From Lactobacillus bombicola (GTDB taxonomy: Bacteria > Bacillota > Bacilli > Lactobacillales > Lactobacillaceae): 64,000 nucleotides of DNA. Under the pieces are notes generated by a model. The model was not told the DNA's origin, did no database searches, and saw only the letters and a list, made by a program, of their open reading frames with translations. The translations under genes and the position numbers were made by a program. This document shows positions 1 through 8,585 of the stretch, piece after piece. The stretch's first letter is position 1. Each line of letters begins with the position of its first letter. The stretch is from positions 1 through 64,000 of the forward strand of contig NZ_FOMN01000005.1 in the NCBI RefSeq assembly GCF_900112665.1, read 5' to 3'.

Positions 1-378
1 AGCCGTCTTTTCTTCATAATAAACATCATAACCCGCCATTTGAATGTTATGAATGCCTAAGTCAACACACAAATCGATTGCCTTTTGCATCATCGTTAAT
101 GCCTGCTGGCGAATTTGGGGGTTGGCTGAACCCAAAGGAAAGCGGCGGTGACCAGAGAGCATTAAGTTATTAATGCGTGTCTTAGTAGCCCACATTAGGT
201 CACGAAATTCCTGGCGTTGCTGGCGTGTCCAATCAAGCCGCGCCAACCGTTGATCACTTTCATCAATCGAAAATTCTAAAAAATTAAAACCTAAGTCATG
301 TGTTAATTCAAACGTTTCCCGCCAGGATAGATTTTGTGGTAAAGCTTTTTCGTAAATTCCGAGTGCATTAGTTGTCAT
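1..378 (-). CDS. L-ribulose/L-xylulose-5-phosphate 3-epimerase (UlaE/SgbU type), 3' part outside window
   Basis: Only the first 126 codons are present; the gene runs off the left edge. The N-terminus (ALGIYEKALPQNLSW, then a stretch with FLEFSIDESDQRL and INNLMLSGHRRFPLGS) matches the TIM-barrel 3-epimerases UlaE/SgbU, which convert L-xylulose-5-P to L-ribulose-5-P. The ATG overlaps the end of the upstream kinase gene by 11 bases, which indicates translational coupling. It is the most distal gene of the leftward operon that begins near 7.2 kb. The epimerase call is firm at family level; substrate preference is inferred from the adjacent L-xylulokinase-like gene. Confidence 0.8.
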   Translation of the reverse strand, partial: MTTNALGIYEKALPQNLSWRETFELTHDLGFNFLEFSIDESDQRLARLDWTRQQRQEFRDLMWATKTRINNLMLSGHRRFPLGSANPQIRQQALTMMQKAIDLCVDLGIHNIQMAGYDVYYEEKTA

Positions 379-1909
379 GATACACATTCAACTCCTTTTT
401 TAACTTGCTTAAATTATTCCAGGCGCCATCTAGCGCTTGTAATAATGAACAATAAACTTGATACTTTTGATTATAAATCCTAGTTTCTTCACGGCATGGT
501 TGATATTGAGCTGTTACTTTTGTCATTTTACCTACTGCAGTCGGTAGATCAGGATAGACACCACGGCCAACGGCACAAGTTATAGCTCCCCCTAAGCCTC
601 CTAATTCAGTTGCAGCAGTAATTTCAACTGGCAAGTTTAGGATATCTGCAAACATTTGGACCCAATGCTTAGAGTTACATGCTCCACCAGACATTCTAAT
701 TGCAGTAGGATTATGACCCAATATTTTTAATAACTGATCCAGATGATAACGGTGGGCAAAGCAAATCCCTTCATAAACTGCTCGAATCATCTCAGTTTTA
801 GTGGTCGAACTTTGCAAACCAATAAAGGCACCTTCAGCATTTGGATTTATATTACTACCATATAAAAATGGAAAGAAAAATAATTGAGCATAATCTGCCT
901 TGGTGGTATCTAGCATTTGCTCCAAATAATCATAAATTGACTTATGATTTTGCTTAGCATTTTGAATTTCATCTGCTAGCAAAATTTTGAGCATCATATC
1001 AAGATTACCGGCAGAAGTTGGGCTTGATGCTTCAATTAAGTTATCACCAGTAGGAAAAATAGAATTCATTAAGCCTGAGTCAAGTGGCGCCAACTGGTGA
1101 CTAGGAAAGATATTCATATTCCACGTTCCAGCAATCATACTAAATAAACTATCATCTAAGACACCAGTTGCTAGGGCACAAGCATCAATATCAAACATCC
1201 CGCCATAAACTGGTGTGCCACTGACTAACCCTGTTATTTTAGCTGCCTGACTTGTTATATGCCCTGCTAAATCAGTTGCATTAATCAATGGTGGTAACTT
1301 AGCAGAAATTTCTGAAATACCAAAGAAATCATATAATCTTGTATCGTATTGCTTAGTTGTCAAATTAATTAAATTATTACCAGATGCATCCCCTAGCTCC
1401 TGCAAAATATTACCGGTTAAAAGATACCGAATAAAATCTTTATTAGATAGGATATAGCCAATTTGATTGTACTTAACCGGTTGATTATCTTTTAACCAAC
1501 GCAAAATAACTGGTGCCTGACTGGCCATAATTTGTTGATGACTAAGCGCATAAATTTTTACTAGTTGCTGATTTAACTCAGTCGCAATACCTTTAGCTCG
1601 ACTATCCGTCGACAAAATACCATTCATAAATATTTTGCCTTCCTTATCAAGCGCATATAATCCTTTACCATGACCCACTACTGTAACTGCACTAATTTGC
1701 GTTGCTTTTAAGTGGGCATTATGTAAAGCCTCTTGAATCACACGACCAATATCTACTAATAAAGTTGACAATTTAATTTCTTGAAAGTCTGGTTGGGAAG
1801 ATACACGTTTGGTTGGAAACGAAGCCAAGCCTAGTTGTTGCCCTAATTCATTGCAAATGACGACCTTAGTATTAGTTCCACCATTATCAATAGTCAAAAA
1901 ATAATTCAT
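368..1909 (-). CDS. lyxK: FGGY-family carbohydrate kinase, L-xylulokinase-like
   Basis: The 513-residue protein has the FGGY kinase fold. An N-terminal phosphate-binding segment (FLTIDNGGTNTK) and a second-domain glycine-rich motif (MSGGACNSKHWVQM) bracket ATP and sugar. Internal stretches such as VVGHGKGLYALDKEG, ILSTDSRAK and FFFPFLYGSNINP align by eye with E. coli L-xylulokinase LyxK. The expected product is L-xylulose 5-phosphate (or a related keto-acid phosphate), the substrate of the 3-epimerase encoded next, whose start overlaps this stop. An 11-base gap separates it from the propeller gene upstream. Kinase family is confident; the exact sugar is inferred. Confidence 0.8.
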   Translation of the reverse strand: MNYFLTIDNGGTNTKVVICNELGQQLGLASFPTKRVSSQPDFQEIKLSTLLVDIGRVIQEALHNAHLKATQISAVTVVGHGKGLYALDKEGKIFMNGILSTDSRAKGIATELNQQLVKIYALSHQQIMASQAPVILRWLKDNQPVKYNQIGYILSNKDFIRYLLTGNILQELGDASGNNLINLTTKQYDTRLYDFFGISEISAKLPPLINATDLAGHITSQAAKITGLVSGTPVYGGMFDIDACALATGVLDDSLFSMIAGTWNMNIFPSHQLAPLDSGLMNSIFPTGDNLIEASSPTSAGNLDMMLKILLADEIQNAKQNHKSIYDYLEQMLDTTKADYAQLFFFPFLYGSNINPNAEGAFIGLQSSTTKTEMIRAVYEGICFAHRYHLDQLLKILGHNPTAIRMSGGACNSKHWVQMFADILNLPVEITAATELGGLGGAITCAVGRGVYPDLPTAVGKMTKVTAQYQPCREETRIYNQKYQVYCSLLQALDGAWNNLSKLKKELNVYHDN

Positions 1910-1920
1910 TGTACTTCACC

Positions 1921-2922
1921 TTATTTATCACAAATTTGATAGATGGCCACTTCATTAGCTTCACGGTTAGCCGATAGTAAATAGTGTTGTTGTTCCTTTT
2001 GATAAACTAACACATTACTTGGGCCAAGATGACTAGCTAATAAATCGCCAGTTAAATCAACATTTTTAATCAGTTTTAACCCCTGTGCTCCTGAACGCCA
2101 ACCAAATAAAAAGTAGTTATGGTCCTTAATTTCTCCACCCCATAGTGCATGCCCGAAAGGGGTTTCTTTAGTAGTTCTTGCTAGAGTATGGAAATTGCTA
2201 TCATACATTCTTAAATAAGAGCCATGAAATCCATCAATTGCCAAATATTCTAATTGTCCATCGTCATTAAGATCAGTTGCTACAATATCAGAAGTCGCAA
2301 TACTTGATAATTGTTGCAGTTGCCAATCATCCACTTTAGTTGGATAATCTAAGCGAAATATACCTTCTTCACCAGTAATTAAAGAATAACCTGCCATCCT
2401 TTGATAACCATGATTTTTGGTAATTCTAATTGGTAAAGCCTTTAAAGCGGTAATTTTTTGTGGTTTATCTTTATAAATACCTACCCAGACTTTTCCGGGA
2501 TCAGACCAATCATTCGTATTTTTTTTGGAATTAGCAATTGAACAGCCGATATACCAATAATCGTCTTTAGTTTTGGGGATAATATCAAAGCGGTGGATAT
2601 AGGGAAACTCCCCCACAATACTTTGATCCCAACCTTGCCCATTGAAAGTTTCTTTTACAATCCGGCAATGTAAAGAATTAAAGCCTGGATAAAACTTTTG
2701 CGTTGCTAAAAAATTTAATGTTCCTGGTATCTGAACCATAGTCATTGTTCCACCAATGTCTGACCAAACAGTGGACTTGTTAAAATTATTATTTAAATCA
2801 TAAGCATAGCATGGCTGATTTTCTTCTGAAGCTACTATGATAAAATCACGATTTAAGGCTTGTAATCGCATAATTGCATAACAATGATCAAGCTGATCAC
2901 TAAAAATTTTATTAAATTCCAT
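1921..2922 (-). CDS. FG-GAP/VCBS-like beta-propeller protein of unknown function
   Basis: The 333-residue protein has no signal peptide or membrane segment, so it is probably cytoplasmic. Repeated short beta-rich blades are visible, and one Ca-loop-like FG-GAP/VCBS repeat (ATDLNDDGQLEYLAIDG, about residue 215) suggests a propeller fold. It sits between the hydroxyacid dehydrogenase and the kinase in a sugar-acid operon. A role as a lyase, lactonase or mutarotase is possible but not shown by any catalytic motif I can identify. A terminator-like hairpin precedes it, so it may be expressed at a lower level than the upstream operon genes. Confidence 0.55.
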   Translation of the reverse strand: MEFNKIFSDQLDHCYAIMRLQALNRDFIIVASEENQPCYAYDLNNNFNKSTVWSDIGGTMTMVQIPGTLNFLATQKFYPGFNSLHCRIVKETFNGQGWDQSIVGEFPYIHRFDIIPKTKDDYWYIGCSIANSKKNTNDWSDPGKVWVGIYKDKPQKITALKALPIRITKNHGYQRMAGYSLITGEEGIFRLDYPTKVDDWQLQQLSSIATSDIVATDLNDDGQLEYLAIDGFHGSYLRMYDSNFHTLARTTKETPFGHALWGGEIKDHNYFLFGWRSGAQGLKLIKNVDLTGDLLASHLGPSNVLVYQKEQQHYLLSANREANEVAIYQICDK

Positions 2923-2952
2923 ACTTCTACCTCAGTTATAATTTTTGAAAAA

Positions 2953-2992
2953 AGGAATCCCCTCCTAGCACGAAACTATTTGGGGGATTCCT
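2953..2992 (-). terminator. Intra-operon rho-independent terminator/attenuator
   Basis: A 10-bp stem (AGGAATCCCC paired with GGGGATTCCT, loop about 20 nt) is followed on the minus strand by six Ts. It lies 30 bp upstream of the propeller gene and after the hydroxyacid dehydrogenase gene. It could reduce transcription into the propeller-kinase-epimerase half of the operon. Confidence 0.7.
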
Positions 2993-3037
2993 CAATAATT
3001 GAGCCAACTACCAGTGTTACTGGTAAAAGTTAAGCTA

Positions 3038-3994
3038 TTATTTATTAACTTGGTTTAGTGGTTTCTTATCACGTAAATATGAAATCAAATTCTGTGAGGC
3101 TTCACGTGCAATCGCTGTCCGCGCTTCTAAAGTACCCGTTCCAGCATGCGGTGATAGAACAACATTATCTAAATCACGTAAAGCTTGTGGAATATCTGGT
3201 TCAGTTTCATAAACATCAAGACCTGCTCCTGCAATATCACCATTTTTAAGGGCTGCAATCAAGTCAGTTTGTTTAATCAATTGTCCCCGCGCCGCATTAA
3301 TGATGTAAGCTGTATCTTTCATCTTTTTAAATACTTCCGCGTTAAAAATTCCATTGGTTGAAGTAAGGGCTGGAGCATGCAAAGTAATTACATCTGAAGT
3401 TTGAACTAAGGTATCAAAATCCACATATTTAACATCTAATTTTGCTTCTAATTCAGGAGTTAAGCGATGGGCATCATTATAAATAACTTTCATACCGAAT
3501 ACTTGCGCAAATTTAGCTACTTCAGAGCCAATACGCCCCATACCATAAACACCAAGTGCTTTACCCTGTAAACTCATCCCCATATACTGTGGTTCAGAGA
3601 CATCAATCCATTGCCCACTGCGCACAACTTTATCATAAAAATGAAGATGTCTAACTGTCGCTAATAAGAGGGTAAAAGTCATTTCTGCTGTTGGAACGCG
3701 TACACCTTGAGGACAATTTGCTACCACAATACCCTTTTGCTTAGCATATTCAATATCAATATGGTCAAAGCCAACTCCATTAGCAGTAATAATTTTGAGG
3801 TTAGTACCGGCATCGATCAATTCTCGATCACCCTTCATCCCCATAATTAATAATCCTTCATATTCAGATAAATGTTCTAAAACCCATTCACGCGTCTCTT
3901 TTTCTGGGTCATAAGTAACATCAAAATTTTGTTTCAGTTCAGTTAAACCTGCTTCAGGAATAATTCCTGTGACTAATACTTTTATTTTACTCAT
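3038..3994 (-). CDS. D-isomer-specific 2-hydroxyacid dehydrogenase
   Basis: The 318-residue NAD(P)-dependent oxidoreductase has the family layout: a catalytic domain with NGVGFDHID, a Rossmann dinucleotide site at about 145-150 (GVYGMGRIGSEVA), the catalytic Arg in INAARGQLI, and the His of LSPHAGTGT near residue 282. It resembles glyoxylate/hydroxypyruvate or 2-ketogluconate reductases more than D-lactate dehydrogenase. In this operon it probably reduces a 2-keto sugar acid or oxidises the 2-hydroxy acid released by the adjacent amidohydrolase. It ends 15 bp after that gene's coding region. The substrate is inferred only. Confidence 0.8.
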   Translation of the reverse strand: MSKIKVLVTGIIPEAGLTELKQNFDVTYDPEKETREWVLEHLSEYEGLLIMGMKGDRELIDAGTNLKIITANGVGFDHIDIEYAKQKGIVVANCPQGVRVPTAEMTFTLLLATVRHLHFYDKVVRSGQWIDVSEPQYMGMSLQGKALGVYGMGRIGSEVAKFAQVFGMKVIYNDAHRLTPELEAKLDVKYVDFDTLVQTSDVITLHAPALTSTNGIFNAEVFKKMKDTAYIINAARGQLIKQTDLIAALKNGDIAGAGLDVYETEPDIPQALRDLDNVVLSPHAGTGTLEARTAIAREASQNLISYLRDKKPLNQVNK

Positions 3995-4009
3995 CTTTTT
4001 ACTTCCTTA

Positions 4010-4981
4010 CTATATTTTCTTCAAAACTGGGTCTTCACTATCACGAACTGCTTGTATATTTTGCGGTTTGAAATAAATCCGGTTAGCATTATTATACATA
4101 ACATCTTCTAATTCCGATGCAGTAAAGATATCAGTTTCTTCTAACCAAGTTGCTAAATTATGATATGAGTTAAAAGTCGAAGACCATGGTGAATCGGTTC
4201 CCCAAAGAATTCTTTTAGCCCCCAAAATATCTTTTGCTAAAGCTACATCTTTTTGACAGCGCGGAAATGGAAATTCTGTTTCATGTTCAATATCTTGAAT
4301 TGCCGCAATTTCAGTAGTTATATTATTATATGGTTCCCATTGCTCTAAAGCATTAGCTAAACGATTCAAATGATCAGCACTAGGGAATGATAAATGACAA
4401 ACTACAAAATCCAATTTGGGATAACGTTGTGCTAAATTAACAATTGCTTCGGGTTGATAGCTAAATTGCGTATAGTCACCATAATCAACGGTAATCACAA
4501 ATCCAGGATAATCAGCAAAGTAGTGGAACATTTTACCTAATTCTGGTGAAGTATCTAAACGAAATGGATGATGATAACCATGTAACCCACCACCTTGACT
4601 AATTTCTAACTTAATTGCCCGAAAACCTAAGTCTTCTACATGCCGGCGAACAATTTCCATTGCATTATCGGCAAAGGGATCAACTGAAAAGGCTGCAATA
4701 AATTTATCAGGATATTTTTTAACAGCTTGATAAGAATAATAATTTTGAAAGCCATATAAGCTGCCCTGAAGCAAAACTGCCTTTTCAACCTCATCGTCTT
4801 CCATTACTTTTAAAGCCGATTCGGCAGTAAAATTATCATCACCCCAGCCTTCAGGAATCAAATTAAGAAACATCCCATTGTCCCAAATTGCCTGACCTTT
4901 GCCTAGGGGAGTCATTCTCCCCTTAGCAGATAAACCAGCTAACGAGCGTACTAAATGCATGTGTCCATCAATTTTTTTCAT
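4010..4981 (-). CDS. Amidohydrolase family 2 (TIM-barrel metal-dependent hydrolase, possible sugar lactonase)
   Basis: The 323-residue protein has PF04909-type features: an N-terminal metal-binding HxH in IDGHMHLV, a His in VVCHLSFPS near residue 195, and a C-terminal WGTDSPWSS motif carrying the metal/catalytic Asp. The family includes lactonases acting on L-fucono-, L-rhamnono- and 2-pyrone lactones as well as decarboxylases. Next to a PTS permease, a hydroxyacid dehydrogenase and a keto-sugar kinase, a lactone-hydrolysing step is plausible. A decayed copy of its 5' end lies 3.5 kb away at 8456-8519. Family is confident; the reaction is inferred. Confidence 0.7.
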   Translation of the reverse strand: MKKIDGHMHLVRSLAGLSAKGRMTPLGKGQAIWDNGMFLNLIPEGWGDDNFTAESALKVMEDDEVEKAVLLQGSLYGFQNYYSYQAVKKYPDKFIAAFSVDPFADNAMEIVRRHVEDLGFRAIKLEISQGGGLHGYHHPFRLDTSPELGKMFHYFADYPGFVITVDYGDYTQFSYQPEAIVNLAQRYPKLDFVVCHLSFPSADHLNRLANALEQWEPYNNITTEIAAIQDIEHETEFPFPRCQKDVALAKDILGAKRILWGTDSPWSSTFNSYHNLATWLEETDIFTASELEDVMYNNANRIYFKPQNIQAVRDSEDPVLKKI

Positions 4982-5000
4982 AATAATTATCTCCTTTCGA

Positions 5001-6455
5001 TTAATAAGTTATTTTTTCATCACTACCAGAATAACCTCTATTTTTATCTGCCATTTTACTTAAATATTGCCAAATTTGTGGACGATACCGCCGTAAAGCA
5101 AATAATAATGCCAAATAAATTAAAACTACTAAGCCAATTAACAATGGATTTTGCGAAACAAACGCCGCAAATACTAAAGCATTCAAGGGGCGAGCCATTA
5201 AATTAAAGCTGGTAATCAAGACTATACCCGCTGGAAGGGCAACGCCGTAATGCGAGACTGCTCCCGTATAAAAACTACCGAGCCAGCTAGAAGCATATAA
5301 TCCCAAACTAAACCAAACAATTCCATTAGCAATTACTTTTAAAATATTCCCCCGAGTCAGAGCAACAATCGATTCAACCATGAACGGTAAGGAAATCAAA
5401 TCAACAATTGGCAGAGTTTTATTACCTGGAAGGATAAAGGCTATTAAAACCATAATAGGAATTAAAATTACACCTGAAATAATTGTAGCAGGCTCACCAT
5501 ACCCAACTCCATCATCAACTCCCAAGAACCACCGCTTTTTATTAGTAGTCTCACTAACACTTTCTTTAGCTTTAGCCGTATTTTTGTGCGTATTTTTATC
5601 AATTTCGTCTGCTAAAGGCGTAAAGGCTTTCGAAAAGACATTAGTAATTAAGGGGAAAATAGTCATAACAGCGGACAATTGTACCGCTACTGAAAAAATT
5701 TGTCCCCATGCTGCTAAAGAACCTAGGCTATTTAAATTACCTAAAATTCCAATAATTAGTCCTAGTAGGGCCCCTAAAGTAGTCGGTTCACCAAAAACAC
5801 CTAGCTTATTTTTGAAATATTCAGGGGTCATTTTAACCTTGTTAAACCCTAATAAGTTCCACAAAGGATCTAGTAAAATTGCCGGTATAACTTGTTCAAT
5901 ATTGTGCAAAGACGCTACGGAGGCATTCTTGACCCCGTAATAATCTGACCAGCGATCAGCTTGAATTTCAGCTAAAACTAAAGTATAAAGTAACATGAAA
6001 AATGATAACCCTAGTGATAGCCAAAAATTATGAGTAACATAATAACAGGTTGTGCCCCAAATCATAAAACCAAAATTATTCCATAAATTGGAAGCCATAA
6101 AAATTTTAGTAATGCCAAGGGCAAACAATAACAATTCAGCTATCAAGCCAAAGACGAAAAAACTTAGTCCAACTGATGAGCCAAAAGAGGCTAATGAACC
6201 TGCTTGCCAACCAATATCAACAATTGGTAATTTGATTCCTGTGTTGTTAACCATTTGCTTGATAATTTTGGTTATCGTCGGCGTAAAGGCTTGAATTATC
6301 CAACCAAATCCCGTTAAGCCCACGCCTGCATAAAATGCACTCATCATGGCAGTTTTAGGCTTAACCTTTAAACATAGTGCGACAATAAAAATCATGACTG
6401 GCACAACTACACTCGCACCAAAAACTTGAAAAATACGATTAACAGTTTCTAACAC
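5001..6455 (-). CDS. PTS galactitol-family EIIC permease (GatC-like)
   Basis: The 484-residue polytopic membrane protein has about ten to twelve hydrophobic segments. FGEPTTLGALLGLIIGILG and an FILPGNKTLPIVDL segment match the GatC/EIIC-Gat family that moves and phosphorylates galactitol, pentitols or related polyols. An insertion of hydrophilic residues (about 295-315) looks like a cytoplasmic loop. The start is GTG, since the only nearby ATG runs into a stop; a purine-rich GATGAGGG precedes it. No EIIA or EIIB gene is in the visible part of the operon, so partners must be outside the window or elsewhere in the genome. Confidence 0.82.
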   Translation of the reverse strand: MLETVNRIFQVFGASVVVPVMIFIVALCLKVKPKTAMMSAFYAGVGLTGFGWIIQAFTPTITKIIKQMVNNTGIKLPIVDIGWQAGSLASFGSSVGLSFFVFGLIAELLLFALGITKIFMASNLWNNFGFMIWGTTCYYVTHNFWLSLGLSFFMLLYTLVLAEIQADRWSDYYGVKNASVASLHNIEQVIPAILLDPLWNLLGFNKVKMTPEYFKNKLGVFGEPTTLGALLGLIIGILGNLNSLGSLAAWGQIFSVAVQLSAVMTIFPLITNVFSKAFTPLADEIDKNTHKNTAKAKESVSETTNKKRWFLGVDDGVGYGEPATIISGVILIPIMVLIAFILPGNKTLPIVDLISLPFMVESIVALTRGNILKVIANGIVWFSLGLYASSWLGSFYTGAVSHYGVALPAGIVLITSFNLMARPLNALVFAAFVSQNPLLIGLVVLIYLALLFALRRYRPQIWQYLSKMADKNRGYSGSDEKITY

Positions 6456-6471
6456 ACCCTCATCCCCTTAA

Positions 6472-7203
6472 CTATGAAGTTAACTGCTTAACTAACTGCA
6501 AATCTGACTCTAGCTGTTCTGATTTTGCCGCATATTCAAAACCAAAATAATTAGCTTGTGGTAACATAGCCAAAATTTCTCTCCAGTTTAGTTCACCTGT
6601 AGTTAAGCTTGTTACCACTTTTTGGTTACCGATAGTTCGAATATTTTTTAAATGAATGTACTCTGTAAAATCAGCTAAAGCCTTAGCTGCGGTATAGACA
6701 TCCGCCGCTAACCAGCTCCAGTTAGCAATATCAAAGCAATACTTAATCCCCAAAGAAGATCCCTGCTCTAAGAAAGCCTTAGTTTGGTATAAGTCGCTTT
6801 CAATTGGAGTTTGATTATCTTCAATATATAATTTAAAAGATCCATCAAGTATTCCTTTTAATTCTTGATACCAACCATCGTTTGTTGGATTAAACTCACC
6901 TAAGTTCATTTTTAAATGAGTAGCACCTAATTCATGCATTTGTTCTAAATACACCGACAACTTAGAATTTAGCTGTTGCTTGTTAAATAAAACATCGCCT
7001 ACGCTGTAATAAACTTTATATTTATTTGTTTTAGCAATCTGCGCTATATCCTGTAATTCCTGCTTTGAGCCATTTAAAAGCTCACTTCGAATTTCAATTG
7101 CTTCAAAGCCTAAATTTTGTGCTACTTTAACGTATTTCACTTGCTCAACAGCAGTTTTTTTATTTTGAAAAGCTGCTGTATTAACAATAAAGTGATTAGT
7201 CAC
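6472..7203 (-). CDS. Sugar phosphate isomerase/epimerase-like TIM-barrel protein (AP-endonuclease-2 fold)
   Basis: The 243-residue protein resembles xylose-isomerase-like TIM-barrel proteins. Metal-ligand-like acidic positions appear in IEIRSEL, LYIEDNQT, YCFDIANWSW and the C-terminal FGFEYA. This family includes IolE/IolI, hydroxypyruvate isomerase and ketose 3-epimerases. It is the first gene of the leftward sugar-acid operon, starts at a GTG after GGTGAGCAG, and lies 132 bp from the divergent LacI-type regulator with an operator between them. It probably acts on the transported sugar acid or its phosphate. The specific reaction is not determinable. Confidence 0.65.
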   Translation of the reverse strand: MTNHFIVNTAAFQNKKTAVEQVKYVKVAQNLGFEAIEIRSELLNGSKQELQDIAQIAKTNKYKVYYSVGDVLFNKQQLNSKLSVYLEQMHELGATHLKMNLGEFNPTNDGWYQELKGILDGSFKLYIEDNQTPIESDLYQTKAFLEQGSSLGIKYCFDIANWSWLAADVYTAAKALADFTEYIHLKNIRTIGNQKVVTSLTTGELNWREILAMLPQANYFGFEYAAKSEQLESDLQLVKQLTS

Positions 7204-7247
7204 CTGCTCACCTACCTTTACTGCCTAATTGATTAGCATATCACTAT

Positions 7248-7261
7248 GTTAATCGGTTAAC
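7248..7261. promoter_or_regulatory. LacI-family operator (GTTAATCGGTTAAC)
   Basis: A 14-bp palindrome with one mismatch lies between the divergent regulator and the catabolic operon. It differs by one base from a perfect copy at 8378-8391. Its centre and TTAA flanks fit LacI/GalR-type operators, so it is the likely binding site of the regulator encoded at 7336. Confidence 0.7.
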
Positions 7262-7335
7262 TATTTAGTACAACTTGATTCTTAGTCAAATAAAAATTAC
7301 GATATATTTAAGATAATATTGATTGAGGTTTAATT

Positions 7336-8340
7336 ATGGAAAAACTAACTATTAGAGATATTGCAACTATGGCCAAGGTATCAACTGCTACAGTTTCAAA
7401 TTATCTCAATGGCAACTACGATCGGATGTCACTAAAAACACGCAAACATTTAAATCAAATAATCAGTCATACCAATTTTAGGCCTAATTCAACCGCGCGA
7501 AATTTAGCCAAGAATGAAAATAAAACAATTGGGGTTTCTATTGCTGATATTACTAATCCCTTCACTTCACAAGTATTATCAGGTATTTATGAACAATGTG
7601 ATAATTACAATTATCGCGTATTATTCACTAATGCTGCTAATAGTGAGCAAAAAGAAATCGATAATATTACACGCTTAAAAAATGATGGCGTAGCTGGAAT
7701 TATCGTTGATCCAGTTAATCCTGACAGCCCCATCTATCAATCCCTCTCAAACCAAAATACAGTCATGGTTGACCGCCAATCTTCTAATTTAATTATTGAC
7801 ACAGTTGCAACGGATAATATGGCATCAGTACAAGAATTGGTGCAAAAAATGCAAGCTAAGCACTACGACAACCTTTATTTTGTTACTTGGCCTTTCCAAA
7901 ATATCAGCACTCGAACCCAACGCTACCAAGGCTTCATCAAGGCAACTCACTATTCTACTTTAAACCATTTAGTTGCCGTGCCCCATCATGGGAAAAAAGT
8001 AGAATATCAACAATTTACTCAGAATATTAAGACTATAATGGAACAAAATACTGCTGCTAAAATTGGCTTCTTTTGCATGAATGCTCGCGTACTCTTACAT
8101 TTACTGCGCACTATGCAACAACTAAATTTTTCTTATCCAGAAGATTATGGCGTAGCAACTTATGAAGAATTTGATTGGATGCAAGTAATGACACCACCAA
8201 TTAGCTGCATTCGGCAAAATTCTGAGGCAATTGGTAAAACTGCCATGCATATTCTCCGACAGAAATTGGAACATAAGCAGGCGTCTAAACCACAGCTGAA
8301 ATTAATTCCTACAAAGCAAATCCTACACGATAGTTTTTAA
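7336..8340 (+). CDS. LacI-family transcriptional regulator
   Basis: The 334-residue protein has an N-terminal LacI helix-turn-helix (IRDIATMAKVSTATVSNYL, residues 5-23) with the hinge around residues 45-60. A periplasmic-binding-protein-like effector domain follows, with TIGVSIADITNPF and GIIVDPVN. It is divergent from the sugar-acid operon, and palindromic operators occur in the intergenic gap and just after its own stop. It probably represses the operon until a pathway sugar binds. The sequence does not reveal the effector. Confidence 0.9.
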   Translation: MEKLTIRDIATMAKVSTATVSNYLNGNYDRMSLKTRKHLNQIISHTNFRPNSTARNLAKNENKTIGVSIADITNPFTSQVLSGIYEQCDNYNYRVLFTNAANSEQKEIDNITRLKNDGVAGIIVDPVNPDSPIYQSLSNQNTVMVDRQSSNLIIDTVATDNMASVQELVQKMQAKHYDNLYFVTWPFQNISTRTQRYQGFIKATHYSTLNHLVAVPHHGKKVEYQQFTQNIKTIMEQNTAAKIGFFCMNARVLLHLLRTMQQLNFSYPEDYGVATYEEFDWMQVMTPPISCIRQNSEAIGKTAMHILRQKLEHKQASKPQLKLIPTKQILHDSF

Positions 8341-8377
8341 TTACTCTTTTTAATAAAATTAATGCTTATAAAATTTA

Positions 8378-8391
8378 GTTAACCGGTTAAC
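8378..8391. promoter_or_regulatory. Perfect LacI-type operator palindrome GTTAACCGGTTAAC
   Basis: This perfect 14-bp palindrome lies 37 bp after the LacI gene stop and matches the operator at 7248 with one change. It may be a second operator for DNA looping across the regulator gene. It may instead be a leftover control site of the decayed amidohydrolase copy immediately to the right, which suggests a former promoter here. Confidence 0.65.
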
Positions 8392-8455
8392 AAACTTTAC
8401 AAGTATAATTGTATGCGCTTTCTATATTTTGTCAAGACAATCTTGCAAACACTTT

Positions 8456-8519
8456 TAGCAAAAAAACCAGCTAATGCACGCACTAAATGCAAGTGTCCAA
8501 CAATTTTTTCATAATAATT
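8456..8519 (-). pseudogene. Relic of a second amidohydrolase 5' end
   Basis: On the minus strand this segment matches the first about 20 codons of the amidohydrolase at 4010-4981 and the bases just before its ATG. Plus-strand cataataatt and ccagctaa blocks are shared. A missing base in the A-run after the ATG shifts the frame, and stops follow within nine codons. The rest of the gene is absent. Confidence 0.75.
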
Positions 8520-8585
8520 GGCCCCTTTTGGCTAACCAGTAGTTCTTATTCATTATAATAATATTTTTTGTATACCATTATTATA

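Noticed and set aside
1478-1492. TTAACCGGTT resembling the LacI operator
   Set aside because: It is inside the kinase coding sequence, lacks the full palindrome and is explained by codons.
5380-5940. 186-codon open frame on the plus strand
   Set aside because: It lies wholly antisense to the EIIC gene, has no ribosome binding site and its product has no family-like pattern.
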